Origin: Pseudomonas arcuscaelestis
GTDB lineage: Bacteria; Pseudomonadota; Gammaproteobacteria; Pseudomonadales; Pseudomonadaceae
Reading direction: 5' to 3'
Assembly: GCF_016881005.1 (NCBI RefSeq)
Contig: NZ_JACOPV010000005.1
Coordinates: forward strand, 310,001-374,000
DNA length: 64,000 nt
Under the pieces are notes generated by a model. It saw nothing but the letters and a program-made list of their open reading frames with translations. It searched no databases and was not told where the DNA came from. Below, piece after piece: positions 18,526 to 26,742 of the stretch. The translations under genes and the position numbers were made by a program. The stretch's first letter is position 1; every line of letters begins with the position of its first letter.

Positions 18526-18999
18526 TTGAGCACCCAAATCATCACAAAGGAAGGTCATGAAGCCCTGAAACAGGAGCTGGACCATCTATGGCGGGTCAAA
18601 CGTCCGGACATCACCCAGAAAGTGACCTGGGCGGCATCGCTGGGCGACCGTAGTGAAAACGCCGATTACCAGTACAACAAAAAACTGCTGCGAGAAATCG
18701 ACCGGCGTGTGCGCTACTTGCGCAAACGCCTGGAAGACATGCGAGTGGTGGAGTATTCGCCGGAGCAGGAAGGGCGGGTGTTTTTTGGCGCCTGGGTCGA
18801 GATCGAGAACGAAGAAGGCCAGACCAAGCGCTTTCGTATTGTCGGCTATGACGAGATATACGGGCGCATGGACTACATCTCGATTGACTCGCCCATGGCC
18901 CGGGCACTTTTGAAGAAGGAGGTTGGCGACGAAGTCGTGGTCCAGACTCCCTCTGGTGAAATGTGCTGGTGGATCAACGCCATCGACTACGAGAAGTAA
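18526..18999 (+). CDS. greB: Transcription elongation factor GreB
   Basis: The protein (157 residues from the TTG at 18526) opens STQIITKEGHEALKQELDHL and contains the GreB N-terminal coiled coil with its acidic tip (ASLGDRSENADYQYNKK, about 40-56). A C-terminal FKBP-like domain (about 80-155) follows, including GYDEIYGRMDYISIDSPMAR. GreB enters the RNA polymerase secondary channel and stimulates transcript cleavage in backtracked complexes. No ATG lies near the N-terminus; two adjacent TTG codons (18523, 18526) follow ACGAGAG. The second gives the family-typical N-terminus. A TTG start implies modest translation. Confidence 0.95.
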   Translation: MSTQIITKEGHEALKQELDHLWRVKRPDITQKVTWAASLGDRSENADYQYNKKLLREIDRRVRYLRKRLEDMRVVEYSPEQEGRVFFGAWVEIENEEGQTKRFRIVGYDEIYGRMDYISIDSPMARALLKKEVGDEVVVQTPSGEMCWWINAIDYEK

Positions 19000-21510
19000 T
19001 CACCCCTCCCGCAGCACGGTCAATGGGCTGGCATTTAGCGCGCGGCGGGTGCCGTATACACCGGCGCCGCCGATCAGCAACGCACCGATCAACGGCAGCA
19101 ACAGCAACCATGGATGCGGGCTCCAGCTCAGGTCGAAGGCGTAGCGATAAAGCAGCAGGGTAATCAGCTCGCAGCCGATCGCCGCCAGCAATCCGCTGGC
19201 CGCGCCCAGTAGACCGAATTCGATGCGCCGGGCCTTGATCAACAGGCTGCGTCCGGCGCCGAGGGCACGCAGCAGTGCGCCTTGGCGAATGCGCTCGTCC
19301 AGCGTGGCTTGCAGCCCGGCAAACAACACGGCCAGCCCTGCAGCAAGCACAAACAGCAGCACATACTCAACCGCCAGCGTGACCTGGGCGAGGATGCTGC
19401 GCAACTGTTCGAGCAACGCATCGACCTGCAGGATAGTGACTGCCGGGAATGCCCGCGACAGGGCTACCACTTGCTGGTCATGTCCCGGAGCCAGGAAGAA
19501 ACTGGTCAGATAGGTGGTGGGCAGGTCTTGTAGGGTGCCGGGCTGAAAGATCATGTAGAAATTGGGCTGGAAGCTGTCCCAGTTGACCGTGCGCAAGCTG
19601 CTGACCACTGCCTGGCGTTGCTGGCCGCCGATGTTGAAGGTGAGCTTGTCGCCCATTTTCAGCTTTAGGCTCTGGGCCAGTTCGGCTTCCACCGACACCC
19701 CTGGAAGATCGCTGTCGGCACCGGGGCTGGCCTGCCACCACTGGCCTTCGCTCAGGGCGTTGCCCTGTGGTAGCTCGGCAGCCCAGGTCAGGCTCAGGTC
19801 GCGTTGCACTGCGCGGTCACCGGTGGATTCCTTGCTGACGATCTGCTGTACGGCCTGGCCGTTGATTTCGGTCAGGCGCCCCGGAATTACTGGAAAAAGG
19901 GGGGCAGCCTGGGTGGTGAATTCATGCAGGTGCTGAGCGAAAGTGTCCTTGTCGTCGGGCAGAATATTCAGTGCGAAATAATTCGGCGCGTCCTTGGGCA
20001 GCTGGTTTTGCCAGGTGTCGAGCAACTCGGCGCGCAGCAGCGCGATCAGGGCCATGGCCAGCAGGATTAGGCCGAAGGCCAAGGATTGCCCGGCGGCTGC
20101 CAGCGGGTGGCGCAACAGTTGACCCAGGCCCAGGCGCCAGGCCAAGGGCGCGCCGGCAAGCAGGCGCCGAAGGCTGCGCAGACCAAGCAACAACAAGCCC
20201 CCCAGCAGCACGGCGGCAACCAGTCCACCACCGAGCAAGGCGAAGGTCAGCAAAAGGTCCAGGCTCAGGCGCCACATGATCAGGCCCAGTGCCAACAGCG
20301 CTGCGCCGTAAACCAGCCAACTGCTCGGCGGAACCGGTAGCAGGTCGCGGCGCAGCACTCGCAGTGGTGGTACCCGGCCCAGAGCGGCCAGAGGCGGCAA
20401 GGCAAAGCCTGCCAAGGCAACCAGGCCAGTAGCGACCCCGGCCAATGCCGGTGCCAGGCCTCCCGGTGGAATTTGTGCGGGCATCAAGCCTTGCAGCAGC
20501 TTGAACAGACCCAGTTGGGCCAGCCAGCCAAGCAGGGCGCCACCCAGGGCCGCGAGGCTTCCGAGTATTGCCAGTTGCAGGCAGAACAGGCTCAGGGCCT
20601 GGCCTCGCGACAGTCCCAGGCAGCGCAGCAGGGCACTGGCGTCGAATCGACGGGTGGCAAAGCGGCTGGCCGACAAGGCTACTGCTACCCCGGCCAGCAG
20701 CACCGCGACCAGACTGGCCATGTTCAGATAGCGCTCGGCCTTGCCCAAAGCGCCGCCGATCTGTCGGTTGCCATCGCGAGCGTCTTGCAATCGCTGGTTG
20801 GGTGCCAGTGCTTTGCTGACACTGCTCCGGTAACTGGCCAGGGCCTCGGGCTCGCCGCGCCAGAGGTCGCGGTAGGTGACACGGCTGCCAGGTTGCACCA
20901 CACCAGTGGCATCGAGGTCGGCAAGGTTGATCAACACGCGAGGCGTCAGGCTGTAGAAGTTACCGGCACGATCAGGCTCGAAAGTCAGAACCCGGCTCAT
21001 GCGCAGGGTTTTCATGCCGACATCGATAGTGTCACCGATCTTCAGGTTCAGCGCGGCCAACAGCCGCGGCTCCACCCAGGCTTCGCCTGGAGCGGGACCG
21101 CCACCGCTGGTTTCGCTGGCATAGGGCTCGGCGGCGCTGCGTAGCTCGCCGCGCAGGGGGTAGGCGTTGTCAGCAGCCTTGACGCTGGATAACTGGATGC
21201 CGTTATCGGTGGCAATCACGCTGGAAAATTCGACAACCTGAGCGTGCGAAAGACCTGCGGATTCGCCGCTGGCGATCTGTTCGGCCCGGGCTGGCGAGCT
21301 ACCCTGCAATACAAGGTCAGCGCCAAGGAACTCGGTGGCGCGCAGCAGCATGGCGCCGTTGAGACGCGCACCGAAGTAGCCGATGGCTGTGCTGGCAGCT
21401 ACTGCTACGAGCAGGGCGAAGAACAGCACACGCAGTTCACCTGCACGGGCATCGCGCAATAGCTGGCGCAGGGCCAGGGCAAACAGACGGAAAAACGGCA
21501 GGCGGGCCAT
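19000..21510 (-). CDS. FtsX-like ABC transporter permease (YbbP type)
   Basis: The 836-residue membrane protein has an N-terminal helix (about 25-45), a large periplasmic region, a block of six to seven helices in the middle (about 250-510), a second periplasmic region, and three helices at the C-terminus (about 710-830). The layout with two FtsX repeats matches E. coli YbbP. It ends with the family-like phrase ALNASPLTVLREG. With the ATPase encoded next to it, it forms a MacB/LolCDE-like mechanotransmission complex rather than a classical importer; its substrate is unknown. Its start touches the stop of the ATPase gene, so they form an operon. Confidence 0.9.
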   Translation of the reverse strand: MARLPFFRLFALALRQLLRDARAGELRVLFFALLVAVAASTAIGYFGARLNGAMLLRATEFLGADLVLQGSSPARAEQIASGESAGLSHAQVVEFSSVIATDNGIQLSSVKAADNAYPLRGELRSAAEPYASETSGGGPAPGEAWVEPRLLAALNLKIGDTIDVGMKTLRMSRVLTFEPDRAGNFYSLTPRVLINLADLDATGVVQPGSRVTYRDLWRGEPEALASYRSSVSKALAPNQRLQDARDGNRQIGGALGKAERYLNMASLVAVLLAGVAVALSASRFATRRFDASALLRCLGLSRGQALSLFCLQLAILGSLAALGGALLGWLAQLGLFKLLQGLMPAQIPPGGLAPALAGVATGLVALAGFALPPLAALGRVPPLRVLRRDLLPVPPSSWLVYGAALLALGLIMWRLSLDLLLTFALLGGGLVAAVLLGGLLLLGLRSLRRLLAGAPLAWRLGLGQLLRHPLAAAGQSLAFGLILLAMALIALLRAELLDTWQNQLPKDAPNYFALNILPDDKDTFAQHLHEFTTQAAPLFPVIPGRLTEINGQAVQQIVSKESTGDRAVQRDLSLTWAAELPQGNALSEGQWWQASPGADSDLPGVSVEAELAQSLKLKMGDKLTFNIGGQQRQAVVSSLRTVNWDSFQPNFYMIFQPGTLQDLPTTYLTSFFLAPGHDQQVVALSRAFPAVTILQVDALLEQLRSILAQVTLAVEYVLLFVLAAGLAVLFAGLQATLDERIRQGALLRALGAGRSLLIKARRIEFGLLGAASGLLAAIGCELITLLLYRYAFDLSWSPHPWLLLLPLIGALLIGGAGVYGTRRALNASPLTVLREG

Positions 21511-22193
21511 CAGGGCTCCAGCGGCGCGACCAGATGGCCGGCGTCCAGGCGGATCAGGCGACGGCAGCGCTGGGCTAGGCGCTCGTCATGGGTAACCAGT
21601 ACCAAGGTGGTGCCACGTTCCTTGTTCAGGTCGAACAGCAGGTCGCTGATTCGCTCACCGGTGTGGCTGTCAAGGTTGCCGGTGGGCTCATCGGCGAACA
21701 GGACAGCAGGTTCGGCGGCGAAGGCCCGGGCAATGGCAACGCGCTGCTGTTCGCCACCGGACAGTTGGCGCGGCGAATGGCTCAGGCGTTGACCCAGACC
21801 GACGCGTTCGAGCAGGTTGCGGGCATGCTCACGGGCATCGCGGCGACCATCGAGCTCCAGCGGGAGCATGACGTTTTCCAGGGCATTGAGGCTGTCCAGC
21901 AGTTGGAACGACTGGAACACAAACCCTACATGCTCGGCTCGCACTCTGGCGCGCTGGTCTTCGTCCAGTTGGCCGAGGTCTTGCCCGGCGAGGGTGACCG
22001 AGCCCGCACTGGGCAAGTCCAGGCCCGCCAACAGGCCAAGCAGTGTCGATTTGCCCGATCCCGAGGCCCCAACGATGGCGAGGCTGTCGCCTTGTTTCAA
22101 TTCCAGTGAAAGTTCGTGCAGGATGGTCAGGTCGCCTTCCGCGCTGGGAACCACTTTGCTAAGGTTCCGCGCAGTGAGAATGCTGGGGCCCAT
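21510..22193 (-). CDS. ABC transporter ATP-binding protein (YbbA/LolD family)
   Basis: The 227-residue ATPase contains Walker A GASGSGKST (about 43-51), the signature LSGGEQQR (about 145), Walker B AVLFADEP (about 162-169) and the switch His in LVTHDERLA. It belongs to the MacB/LolD group that drives FtsX-like permeases. The ATG at 22193 gives the normal N-terminus; longer in-frame starts would run into tesA. It is divergent from tesA with about 10 bases between start codons, the same arrangement as tesA/ybbA/ybbP in E. coli. Confidence 0.93.
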   Translation of the reverse strand: MGPSILTARNLSKVVPSAEGDLTILHELSLELKQGDSLAIVGASGSGKSTLLGLLAGLDLPSAGSVTLAGQDLGQLDEDQRARVRAEHVGFVFQSFQLLDSLNALENVMLPLELDGRRDAREHARNLLERVGLGQRLSHSPRQLSGGEQQRVAIARAFAAEPAVLFADEPTGNLDSHTGERISDLLFDLNKERGTTLVLVTHDERLAQRCRRLIRLDAGHLVAPLEP

Positions 22194-22203
22194 GGAGAAT
22201 CCG

Positions 22204-22809
22204 ATGCGAGTGTGGTTATTGAGTGCTGGCCTGGCCTTGATGTGCATGGCTCAGGTCGCAGCAGCGGGTACCGTGCTGATTGTTGGCGATAGTATCAGTG
22301 CCGCTTTCGGCCTGGATACCCGCCAGGGCTGGGTTGCCTTACTGGAGCAACGCCTGAAATCCGAGGGTATCGATGCAAAAGTGGTCAATGCCTCGATCAG
22401 TGGTGATACCAGTGCAGGCGGCCAGGCGCGGCTGCCGGCGCTGCTTGCAGAGCATAAGCCGGCGCTGGTGGTGTTGGAACTGGGGGGTAACGATGGCTTG
22501 CGTGGACAGCTGCCTAAACAATTGCAACAAAATCTTGCCTCGATGATCGACAGCGCTCGCCAATCAGGTGCCAAGGTACTCCTGCTGGGTATGCGTTTGC
22601 CGCCTAATTACGGCAAGCGCTACACCGAGGCCTTTGCTCAGGTCTTCACTAATTTGCAGAGTGAAAAAAAGGTGTCCCTGGTGCCATTTTTCCTCGAAGG
22701 CGTGGGCGGGGTGCCCGAGCTGATGCAGGCGGATGGCATTCATCCGGGGCAGAGTGCCCAGGCTCGTTTGTTGGAAAATGCCTGGCCGCAGCTAAAACCG
22801 CTGCTTTGA
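22204..22809 (+). CDS. tesA: Arylesterase / acyl-CoA thioesterase I (SGNH hydrolase)
   Basis: The 201-residue protein starts with a signal peptide (MRVWLLSAGLALMCMAQVAA, cleaved before GTVL). The SGNH blocks follow: GDSISAAFG with the nucleophile Ser near residue 33, the Gly of block II in SISGDTSAGG, GGNDGLRG (block III) and the catalytic Asp-His pair in DGIHPG (block V). TesA is a periplasmic esterase with thioesterase, lysophospholipase and arylesterase activity. A GGAG site 6 bases ahead decides the ATG at 22204; it lies inside the opposite-strand start of the ABC ATPase gene, so the promoters must overlap the neighbouring coding regions. Confidence 0.93.
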   Translation: MRVWLLSAGLALMCMAQVAAAGTVLIVGDSISAAFGLDTRQGWVALLEQRLKSEGIDAKVVNASISGDTSAGGQARLPALLAEHKPALVVLELGGNDGLRGQLPKQLQQNLASMIDSARQSGAKVLLLGMRLPPNYGKRYTEAFAQVFTNLQSEKKVSLVPFFLEGVGGVPELMQADGIHPGQSAQARLLENAWPQLKPLL

Positions 22810-22865
22810 CGCTTTTATACTGACCGGCTTTCGGCTAATGTGGCGCCCCCGATTTGGAGCCCCCG

Positions 22866-23147
22866 ATGCCGCGTCCCGCCTGGTCCCTGTTTGCCTATCA
22901 ATTGATCGAGCCTGACGAACAGCTTGACCTGTTCGCCTGCCAGGAGATCCGCGTCCATCTGGTGGCCCGTCAGCTTGAGCTGGGAGGTTCGGCCGACCGC
23001 ACGCTGTGTGGCACCTTGCTGCCGGCGCAGCCGCGCTGGTCGACAGTCGAGCGGGCTATCTACCGCGACCAGCGTCTGTGCTCGCTGTGCCGAGCCATTC
23101 TCGATGCCCAGCGTCGCGGTACGCGACCAATCTGGCCGCAGCTGTAA
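22866..23147 (+). CDS. Small cysteine-containing protein of unknown function
   Basis: The 93-residue frame starts MPRPAWSLFAYQLIEPDEQL after a GGAG site 6 bases upstream. It contains five cysteines: one in LFACQEIRVHL, one in TLCGTLL, and a CSLC pair preceded closely by RDQR. Together with the nearby His this could make a zinc site, but the spacing is not a standard zinc finger. It is basic, cytoplasmic and has no signal peptide. It lies 56 bases after tesA on the same strand and before the L,D-transpeptidase gene. I do not recognise the family. Confidence 0.65.
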   Translation: MPRPAWSLFAYQLIEPDEQLDLFACQEIRVHLVARQLELGGSADRTLCGTLLPAQPRWSTVERAIYRDQRLCSLCRAILDAQRRGTRPIWPQL

Positions 23148-23268
23148 CAGCTGGTAATAGCCTTTCATCCCCTGCATCGTCTTCTGCGCCCGGGATTACT
23201 CCCGATTGTGCCGGGGGCGGTGTACAATCGCGCTCTTGACCTCAATGAATTAGCGAAGGATTTCCCGG

Positions 23269-24240
23269 ATGTTGCCGCGCTTTCCCGCCGTCACCCGTTG
23301 CCTGTCCCTGGCCGCCCTGCTGGCGGCAGGTCCCGTTGCTGCGCTGGAGTTTCCCCTGCCACCGCCAGGCGAAGACGTCATCGGCCAGGTTCAGGTGATA
23401 AAAGCCAAGTACGAAGACACCTTCGCCGATATCGGCACTGCCAACGATCTGGGCTACCTGGAAATGATCGCCGCCAACCCGGGGGTCGACCCCTGGCTAC
23501 CTGGCGCTGGCACCGAGATCATCCTGCCAACCCGCTTCATCCTGCCGCCGGGCCCGCGTGAAGGCATTGTCATCAACCTGGCCGAATACCGCCTGTACTA
23601 CTACCCGAAAGGGCAAAACGTAGTGCACACCTATCCGTTGGGTATCGGCCGTGAAGGCTGGGGTTCGCCGATTGCCAACACCAAGGTCACGGCCAAAACG
23701 CCGAACCCGACCTGGACACCACCGGCGTCCATCCGCAAGGAACACGCAGAAGACGGTGACATTCTGCCTACAGTAGTGCCGGCAGGCCCGGACAACCCGT
23801 TAGGCCCGTTCAAGTTTACGTTGGGCGTACCGGGCTACCTGATCCATGGTTCGAACAAGAAGTTCGGTATTGGCATGCGCACCAGCCACGGTTGCTTCCG
23901 CATGTTCAACAACAACGTGCTGGAGTTGGCCAAAATGGCGCCGGTGGGTGTCGCGGTGCGCATTATCAACGAGCCGTACAAGTTCGGTGTCAGCGCGGGC
24001 AAGGTCTACCTCGAGGCGCACACGCCGCTGGATGACAAGGGTGATCCGTCGGTAGTCGACAAGCACACTGCGGTAATCAACACATTGCTCAAGCGCGCAG
24101 ACCTGGCTAACAATCTGCGCATGAACTGGGACATGGTGCGCGACGTGGTTGCTGCGGAAGACGGCATGCCGGTAGAAATCGCCGTACCAACCACAGATCA
24201 GCAGCCTATGGTTTCAAGCGTGCCGCTAGACATGCAATAA
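23269..24240 (+). CDS. L,D-transpeptidase (YkuD family)
   Basis: The 323-residue secreted protein starts with a signal peptide (about 1-24, ending PVAALE). A short LysM-like segment follows (about 45-85, with FADIGTANDLGYLEMIAANP), then the YkuD catalytic domain (about 100-235). The active site is visible as HGSNKKFGIGMRTSHGCFRM, with the nucleophile Cys at about 209. Such enzymes either crosslink peptidoglycan 3-3 or attach Lpp-type lipoproteins to it. The gene for the abundant lipoprotein OprI lies just downstream on the opposite strand, which makes Lpp-like attachment an attractive role, but this is inference. Confidence 0.93.
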   Translation: MLPRFPAVTRCLSLAALLAAGPVAALEFPLPPPGEDVIGQVQVIKAKYEDTFADIGTANDLGYLEMIAANPGVDPWLPGAGTEIILPTRFILPPGPREGIVINLAEYRLYYYPKGQNVVHTYPLGIGREGWGSPIANTKVTAKTPNPTWTPPASIRKEHAEDGDILPTVVPAGPDNPLGPFKFTLGVPGYLIHGSNKKFGIGMRTSHGCFRMFNNNVLELAKMAPVGVAVRIINEPYKFGVSAGKVYLEAHTPLDDKGDPSVVDKHTAVINTLLKRADLANNLRMNWDMVRDVVAAEDGMPVEIAVPTTDQQPMVSSVPLDMQ

Positions 24241-24312
24241 CCTGCAAGAGTTTGCACCCGAGGCCTGCCATTGTGCAGGCCTCGTCGTTTCTATCGGTTT
24301 ACTTTCTTGTCG

Positions 24313-24346
24313 GCAATAAAAAAGCCGACCCACAAGTGGGTCGGCT
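24313..24346 (-). terminator. Rho-independent terminator of oprI
   Basis: On the minus strand a 10-base perfect stem (AGCCGACCCA/TGGGTCGGCT, 24323-24346) with loop CTTG is followed by TTTTTTATTG. It lies 24 bases beyond the oprI stop and suits a highly expressed monocistronic mRNA. Confidence 0.85.
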
Positions 24347-24370
24347 CCAAATAAAAATCCCGAGGGATAA

Positions 24371-24622
24371 TTACTTACGGCTGGCTTTGTCCAGCATACG
24401 CAGAGCGCGCTCGTTTGCTTCGTCAGCGGTCTGTTGTGCTTTTTGAGCAGCAGCCAGAGCGTCGTCAGCTTTACGGTAGGCTTCGTCAGCGCGAGCTTGT
24501 GCACGAGCAGCTGCGTCTTCGGTAGCGGTCAGACGAGCTTCAGTTTCTTTGGATACGCTGCTGCAACCGGTAGCCAGAACTGCGGCCAGAGCCAGAGCAG
24601 AAAATTTCAGAACGTTGTTCAT
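24371..24622 (-). CDS. oprI: Major outer membrane lipoprotein OprI (Lpp/murein lipoprotein family)
   Basis: The 83-residue protein starts [20 protein letters not shown], a lipoprotein signal peptide with lipobox ATGC (lipidated Cys at 20). The mature part [20 protein letters not shown] and onward is an Ala-rich heptad coiled coil. It ends ASRK, whose terminal Lys is the residue that murein lipoproteins use for attachment to peptidoglycan. The ATG at 24622 follows a strong AAGGGGAAC site; an upstream in-frame start would place residues before the signal peptide. A strong promoter and a perfect terminator frame the gene, in line with its role as an abundant structural protein. Confidence 0.95.
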   Translation of the reverse strand: MNNVLKFSALALAAVLATGCSSVSKETEARLTATEDAAARAQARADEAYRKADDALAAAQKAQQTADEANERALRMLDKASRK

Positions 24623-24689
24623 CGTGTTCCCCTTCAAGGACTTTCTATTAAATAGCCATCTCTCAGAAAAGAGAAACTAGCCGGTGTAC

Positions 24690-24717
24690 ATAGTACCCAT
24701 TACTTGTAGTAAGTAAA
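24690..24717 (-). promoter_or_regulatory. oprI: Probable oprI promoter
   Basis: On the minus strand TTTACT (24712-24717) is followed after 16 bases by TACTAT (24690-24695). An AT-rich tract lies upstream. The predicted leader is about 60 bases long. The match is fair rather than perfect. Confidence 0.45.
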
Positions 24718-24722
24718 CTGAC

Positions 24723-25129
24723 AGAGCGCAAGAACTGCAAAAAAATACGCCTGTCTCGGGGCCTGCCCAGTTTTTGTAAAAAAACCGTGAAGGCGCCGCC
24801 GCAGCGGCTGTATTCAAGTGTAGCAAGTGTGTTTTTTTGTTGAACTAGCGGTGACTAAAAGTGTCATCAAACGTCTTAGCATTACAACATCCGGCAACTG
24901 TTCAGGCTGCCGCCTGCTGCTTGGTCCGCTGGCTAGAAGTACATGAAATTTATGACCAGACGCCTTGAGCATACGGGCCCTGGGCGCCTACTATTTGTAC
25001 GTGCTCTTTTGCCAGAGAACGACCAGGCTGTTCTTGCTGTCCAAACGGGCACGGGGTGGCGTAGAGGTTCCTTCGCCGGACAAACATCGGTAAGGTAGGG
25101 TCAGATCACAAGACCCGCGAGGAGTAATG
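24723..25129. other. About 400 bases without a recognised gene
   Basis: The region between the oprI promoter and the GNAT gene has no supported frame. The first half has A/T tracts (near 24740, 24778 and 24830) that could act as an upstream element for oprI. A GCCGC-CGCA-GCGGC hairpin is near 24797 but has no adjacent T tract. I see no tRNA, repeat or clear small RNA signature. Confidence 0.5.
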
Positions 25130-25411
25130 ATGAGCGAGGCGTTGTCCATCCACCATGACCAGGCTGGTCATCAGTTCGAGACCAGTGTGGACGGTCATCG
25201 TGCTTACCTGACCTACATGGACCTGGGTAAGCAAACCCTGGATATTTACCGGACCTTTGTCCCCAATGCGTTGCGGGGCAGGGGTATTGCTGCTGCGTTG
25301 ACCGAAAAGGCACTGCAGTATGCAGAAGAAATGGGCTACACCGTGATTCCGTCATGCTCGTATGTAGAGCGCTACATGGAGCGTCAGCAGCGCCACTCCA
25401 CCAAGGCCTGA
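25130..25411 (+). CDS. Small GNAT-family N-acetyltransferase (YjdJ/GTLF3B-like)
   Basis: The 93-residue protein is a minimal GNAT domain. The acetyl-CoA loop is seen in PNALRGRGIAAALTEKALQY at about 45-64, and VIPSCSYVERYMERQ at about 73-87 follows, both typical of the short YjdJ-like N-acetyltransferases. The acceptor substrate is unknown. Two ATG codons are adjacent (25127, 25130); the GGAG at 25121-25124 sits too close to the first, so the second is preferred. It converges with the DAHP synthase gene and shares a bidirectional terminator with it. Confidence 0.88.
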   Translation: MSEALSIHHDQAGHQFETSVDGHRAYLTYMDLGKQTLDIYRTFVPNALRGRGIAAALTEKALQYAEEMGYTVIPSCSYVERYMERQQRHSTKA

Positions 25412-25449
25412 GAATCGCGAAGGGCGGCCCCGAGCTGTCATTTAACGCA

Positions 25450-25492
25450 CACACACAAAAACGCCGGGCAATGCCCGGCGTTTTTGTGTGTG
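25450..25492. terminator. Bidirectional terminator with 20-bp perfect stem
   Basis: Left arm 25450-25469 and right arm 25473-25492 pair perfectly over 20 bases, with loop AAT. The GC core is CGCCGGGC/GCCCGGCG and is flanked by AAAAA and TTTTT, so it can end transcripts from both sides: the GNAT gene on plus and the DAHP synthase gene on minus. Confidence 0.9.
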
Positions 25493-25496
25493 CCTG

Positions 25497-26573
25497 TCAG
25501 GCGCGGTCGCGCTTGGGCAGGACGTCCTTGAGCTTGGCATGCATGCTGCGCAGGGTTTTCTCGGTGGCATCCCAATCGATGCAGGCGTCGGTGATCGATA
25601 CACCGTACTGCAGGTCGTTGAGGTCCTTCGGAATTGCCTGGCAGCCCCAGTTCAGGTGGCTTTCGACCATCAGGCCGATGATCGATTGGTTGCCTTCTAG
25701 GATCTGGTTGGCGACGTTCTCCATCACCAGCGGTTGCAGTGCCGGGTCCTTGTTGGAGTTGGCGTGGCTGCAGTCGACCATGATGTTCGGCTTGATCTTG
25801 GCTTTGGCCAGTGCCTGTTCGCACAGGGCGACGCTGACCGAGTCGTAGTTTGGTTTGCCATTGCCACCGCGCAGTACCACGTGACCATAGGCGTTGCCTT
25901 TGGTGGTAACGATGGATACGCCACCTTCCTGGTTGATACCCAGGAAGCGGTGTGGGCTGGAAACCGACTGCAGGGCGTTGATCGCGACGGTAAGGCCGCC
26001 ATCGGTGCCATTCTTGAAGCCTACGGCCGAAGACAGTCCCGATGCCATCTCGCGGTGCGTCTGCGATTCTGTGGTGCGTGCGCCGATCGCCGACCAGCTG
26101 ATCAAGTCCTGCAGGTATTGCGGAGAGATCGGGTCAAGGGCCTCGGTAGCGGTGGGCAGGCCCATCTCCGCCAGGTCCAGCAACAGTTGGCGACCAATGT
26201 GCAGGCCGTCCTGGATCTTGAACGAGTCGTCCAGGTAGGGGTCGTTGATCAGGCCTTTCCAGCCGACCGTTGTGCGCGGCTTCTCGAAGTACACGCGCAT
26301 GACCAGGTACAAGGTGTCGGACACTTCAGCAGCGAGGACCTTGAGGCGCTCGGCGTATTCGTGAGCAGCCTTGATGTCGTGGATCGAGCAGGGACCGATA
26401 ACCACGAACAGGCGGTGATCCTTGCCATCGAGGATATTGCGCACCACTTCGCGGCCCGCAGTTACGGTCTTGAGCGCAGCAGCGCTCAGGGGAATTTCCT
26501 TCTTGAGCTGATCTGGAGTGATCAAGGTCTCGTTGGAGGCAACGTTTAGGTCATCGATCGGTAAATCAGCCAT
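25497..26573 (-). CDS. 3-deoxy-7-phosphoheptulonate synthase, class I (DAHP synthase)
   Basis: The 358-residue enzyme condenses phosphoenolpyruvate and erythrose 4-phosphate, the first step of aromatic amino acid synthesis. AroF/G/H motifs are visible: VVIGPCSIHD at about 59-68, RVYFEKPRTTVGWKG at about 93-107, VGFKNGTDG at about 185, the RGG of VVLRGGNGKPNY at about 226, and MVDCSHANSNKD at about 256. Length fits the type I enzyme. Which feedback class (Phe, Tyr or Trp) cannot be told safely from sequence alone. It is monocistronic, with a terminator directly downstream. Confidence 0.95.
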   Translation of the reverse strand: MADLPIDDLNVASNETLITPDQLKKEIPLSAAALKTVTAGREVVRNILDGKDHRLFVVIGPCSIHDIKAAHEYAERLKVLAAEVSDTLYLVMRVYFEKPRTTVGWKGLINDPYLDDSFKIQDGLHIGRQLLLDLAEMGLPTATEALDPISPQYLQDLISWSAIGARTTESQTHREMASGLSSAVGFKNGTDGGLTVAINALQSVSSPHRFLGINQEGGVSIVTTKGNAYGHVVLRGGNGKPNYDSVSVALCEQALAKAKIKPNIMVDCSHANSNKDPALQPLVMENVANQILEGNQSIIGLMVESHLNWGCQAIPKDLNDLQYGVSITDACIDWDATEKTLRSMHAKLKDVLPKRDRA

Positions 26574-26713
26574 CGTGTTACTCGTCAGGTCACGGGTGCC
26601 GGCCGCCAGCGATCCCCGTGCGGCGGAGCAGCAAGATTGTACGCAGCGGGGAGCAGAACCTTAGCGCGTTACACGGTGGCTCGACAATGGGCAGAGCCTG
26701 CTTTCCTGCGTGT

Positions 26714-26738
26714 AAAAACCCGTAGGGGCGGGGTTTTT
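26714..26738 (-). terminator. Terminator of the PilZ gene
   Basis: An 8-base stem AAAAACCC/GGGTTTTT encloses a 9-base GC-rich loop just after the PilZ stop codon on the minus strand. The T-run is part of the stem. Confidence 0.65.
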
Positions 26739-26742
26739 CGCG

